A DNA stretch of 64,000 nucleotides from positions 124,001 through 188,000 of the forward strand of contig NZ_JGZG01000001.1 in the NCBI RefSeq assembly GCF_000741295.1. Reading direction: 5' to 3'. The position numbers were made by a program, and so were the translations under genes. Shown here piece after piece: positions 62,796-64,000 of the stretch. Positions within the stretch are counted from its first letter, which is position 1. Every line of letters begins with the position of its first letter. The DNA comes from Bifidobacterium pseudolongum subsp. globosum (GTDB lineage Bacteria > Actinomycetota > Actinomycetes > Actinomycetales > Bifidobacteriaceae). The notes below the pieces were generated by a model, which was not told the origin of the DNA, made no database searches, and saw only the letters and a list, made by a program, of their open reading frames with translations.

Positions 62796-63830
62796 TTAGC
62801 GAACGATGAGCCCGTAACCATCGTCGAGGAACGGCCGGAAGCCGTCTTCGCGTGGCGGGCACGGCGCATGGCGCACCACATGGTCGGTGCCGAGCTTGCC
62901 CTGCGCGCGCAGGCCCGGCACTTCAGTCAGATCGTACGGTGTCATCTGGTACACCCAGTTGAGCCAGTTGCGCCACAGCAGATTCGCGTGCGCGCGCCAC
63001 GAGAACAGCGGTGCGGTCGACGGGTCGTCGTGCGGAAAGTAATTGCGCGGAAACGGCACATTTGTCAGGCCGCGCTTCATATCGCGCTCGTATTCTTCTG
63101 CAAGCGTATATTTGCCGTACTCCCAATGGCCGAGGGCGAACACCTCGCTGAAATCGCGCGTCGAGATCAGGCCGGGGCCGGATTCCGGGCCCCACGTCAG
63201 CACCTGCAGTTCAGGGCGCGCCGCGAGATCGCGCTCGTCGACGCCGGCGACGCGCGAATGCGGCTGCAGCGCAATCTCGTCGAACCCATTGGTGAGGAAG
63301 CAGTATTCGTCTTGGAGGAACTGCGGGAACACGCCGAACAGTTTCTCGTCGAGGTCGACCTTGCGCACGCCGTAGCGGTGGTGCAGCGCTCCCATCGCTC
63401 CCCAGCACAGGTACATCGTGGAGAAGACGTGGCTCGCGGCCCAGTCGAGGATGCGCCGGAACTCGTCCCAGTAATCCACCTGTTCGAACGATAGGTGCTC
63501 CACGGGCGCGCCGGTCACGATCAGGCCGTCATAATAATTGTCCGCGAACGACTCAAGCGGTTCATAGAACTTCACGAGATGATCGGCGCTCACGTGCGTC
63601 GATTCGTGCGTGCTCGTCTTCATGAAGTCGATCTCCACCTGCAGCGGGGACTTCGAGATCAGGCGCAGCAGCTGCGTCTCGGTCTCGATCTTCTTGGGCA
63701 TGAGGTTGAGGATCACCATCTTGAGCGGGCGCACGCGCTGACGCTCAGCCTCGGGCTTTTCGAGCGCGAAGATGCGCTCGGAGTCGAGGATCGCGCGCGC
63801 GGGCAGACCACCGGGAATCTTGATAGGCAT
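62796..63830 (-). CDS. metA: Homoserine O-acyltransferase (MetA family, probably acetyl)
   Basis: A 344-residue MetA that acylates homoserine for methionine synthesis. It begins MPIKIPGGLPARAIL; MVILNLMPKKIETETQLLRL, the catalytic Cys in MYLCWGAMGALHHRYG and the HWEYGKYTLAEEY region are present. At the residue that sets acyl-donor preference it reads TGAPVEHLSFEQVDYW, with Glu where succinyl enzymes have Gly. By published MetA work that suggests acetyl-CoA. A start three codons upstream (MKSMPIK) is possible. It lies 219 bp upstream of atpB. Confidence 0.93.
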   Translation of the reverse strand: MPIKIPGGLPARAILDSERIFALEKPEAERQRVRPLKMVILNLMPKKIETETQLLRLISKSPLQVEIDFMKTSTHESTHVSADHLVKFYEPLESFADNYYDGLIVTGAPVEHLSFEQVDYWDEFRRILDWAASHVFSTMYLCWGAMGALHHRYGVRKVDLDEKLFGVFPQFLQDEYCFLTNGFDEIALQPHSRVAGVDERDLAARPELQVLTWGPESGPGLISTRDFSEVFALGHWEYGKYTLAEEYERDMKRGLTNVPFPRNYFPHDDPSTAPLFSWRAHANLLWRNWLNWVYQMTPYDLTEVPGLRAQGKLGTDHVVRHAPCPPREDGFRPFLDDGYGLIVR

Positions 63831-63920
63831 GCTCTTCATTATCGGCGCGCGCCTGACGAGCGCCCGGCGAGTGTTCACTGCGCGGACCGAATGGTGGAAT
63901 ATGGCGCGACACGCCGAGTA

Positions 63921-63948
63921 TTGACATAGCCGCGCATCTGAGTATGTT
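63921..63948 (+). promoter_or_regulatory. Promoter of the initiator tRNA
   Basis: A consensus -35 TTGACA at 63921-63926 with a -10 TATGTT at 63943-63948 (16-bp spacer), about 25 bp before the tRNA. Confidence 0.6.
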
Positions 63949-63973
63949 TAATAGAGCTGTTCAAAACAGCCGG

Positions 63974-64000
63974 CGCGGGGTGGAGCAGCTCGGTAGCTCG
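63974..64000 (+). tRNA. tRNA-fMet, 5' part (cut by window end)
   Basis: The first 27 bases match an initiator tRNA: acceptor strand CGCGGGG, then TGGAGCAGCTCGGTAGCTCG of the D-arm. The anticodon is outside the window, so the assignment rests on the 5' half. Confidence 0.85.

Overview
The window is high-GC, gene-dense chromosome from a Bifidobacterium-type actinobacterium. This rests on sepF next to ftsZ, a DivIVA-repeat protein, a fused thiE-thiD gene, NucS in place of MutS-type mismatch repair, a GH32/LacY-type sucrose locus, a GH13 amylase with SLH-like repeats, an exopolysaccharide (EPS) locus, and metA beside an atpBEFHAGDC operon. The species cannot be fixed from sequence alone.

Layout. 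1-4541 (minus): sepF (cut by the window edge), ftsZ, a DusB-type tRNA-dihydrouridine synthase and glyS. 4686-7705 (plus): a TPP riboswitch followed by thiM, thiED and a small thiamine-binding-family gene, closed by a hairpin. 7718-13381 (plus): a sucrose locus with a LacI regulator, three operator copies over a promoter, a LacY-like permease and a GH32 beta-fructofuranosidase. An IS30-family element is inserted between permease and hydrolase. 13387-16788 (plus): an ABC permease, an NMT1/THI5-like binding lipoprotein and a nucleoside hydrolase, preceded by a promoter and a leader that can fold into a pseudoknot covering the ribosome binding site. 16807-24193 (minus): uppS, recO, a membrane-anchored alpha/beta hydrolase, ispG, dxr and a DivIVA-repeat protein, so isoprenoid precursor and lipid-carrier genes sit close together.

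24380-26721 holds tRNA-Val, a small coiled-coil membrane protein and an IS607-like element (serine recombinase plus TnpB) on the minus strand. 26827-42903 is an AT-richer EPS region with genes on both strands: an EpsG-like polymerase, two GT2 glycosyltransferases, an F420-hydrogenase-beta-domain protein, a Wzx-type flippase, a polysaccharide pyruvyl transferase, a DUF4012 protein and a Wzc/CpsD-type BY-kinase. A 1397-residue secreted amylase sits inside it. No priming glycosyltransferase is in the window.

43035-55463 is housekeeping: thrB, hom, lysA, argS, ridA, tRNA-Arg, a CYTH protein, a YbbN-like thioredoxin/TPR protein, a lipoprotein and membrane-protein pair, an FKBP lipoprotein and nucS. 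55501-62576 is the complete F1Fo ATP synthase operon (minus), followed by metA and the first 27 bases of an initiator tRNA. thrB, hom, lysA and metA cover much of the aspartate-family amino acid branch.

The observations most worth following are the RBS-covering leader at 13459-13543, the transporter it precedes (which lacks a local ATPase), the IS607/TnpB element and its ends, the four 11-bp tandem repeats between hom and thrB, and the domain make-up of the amylase.
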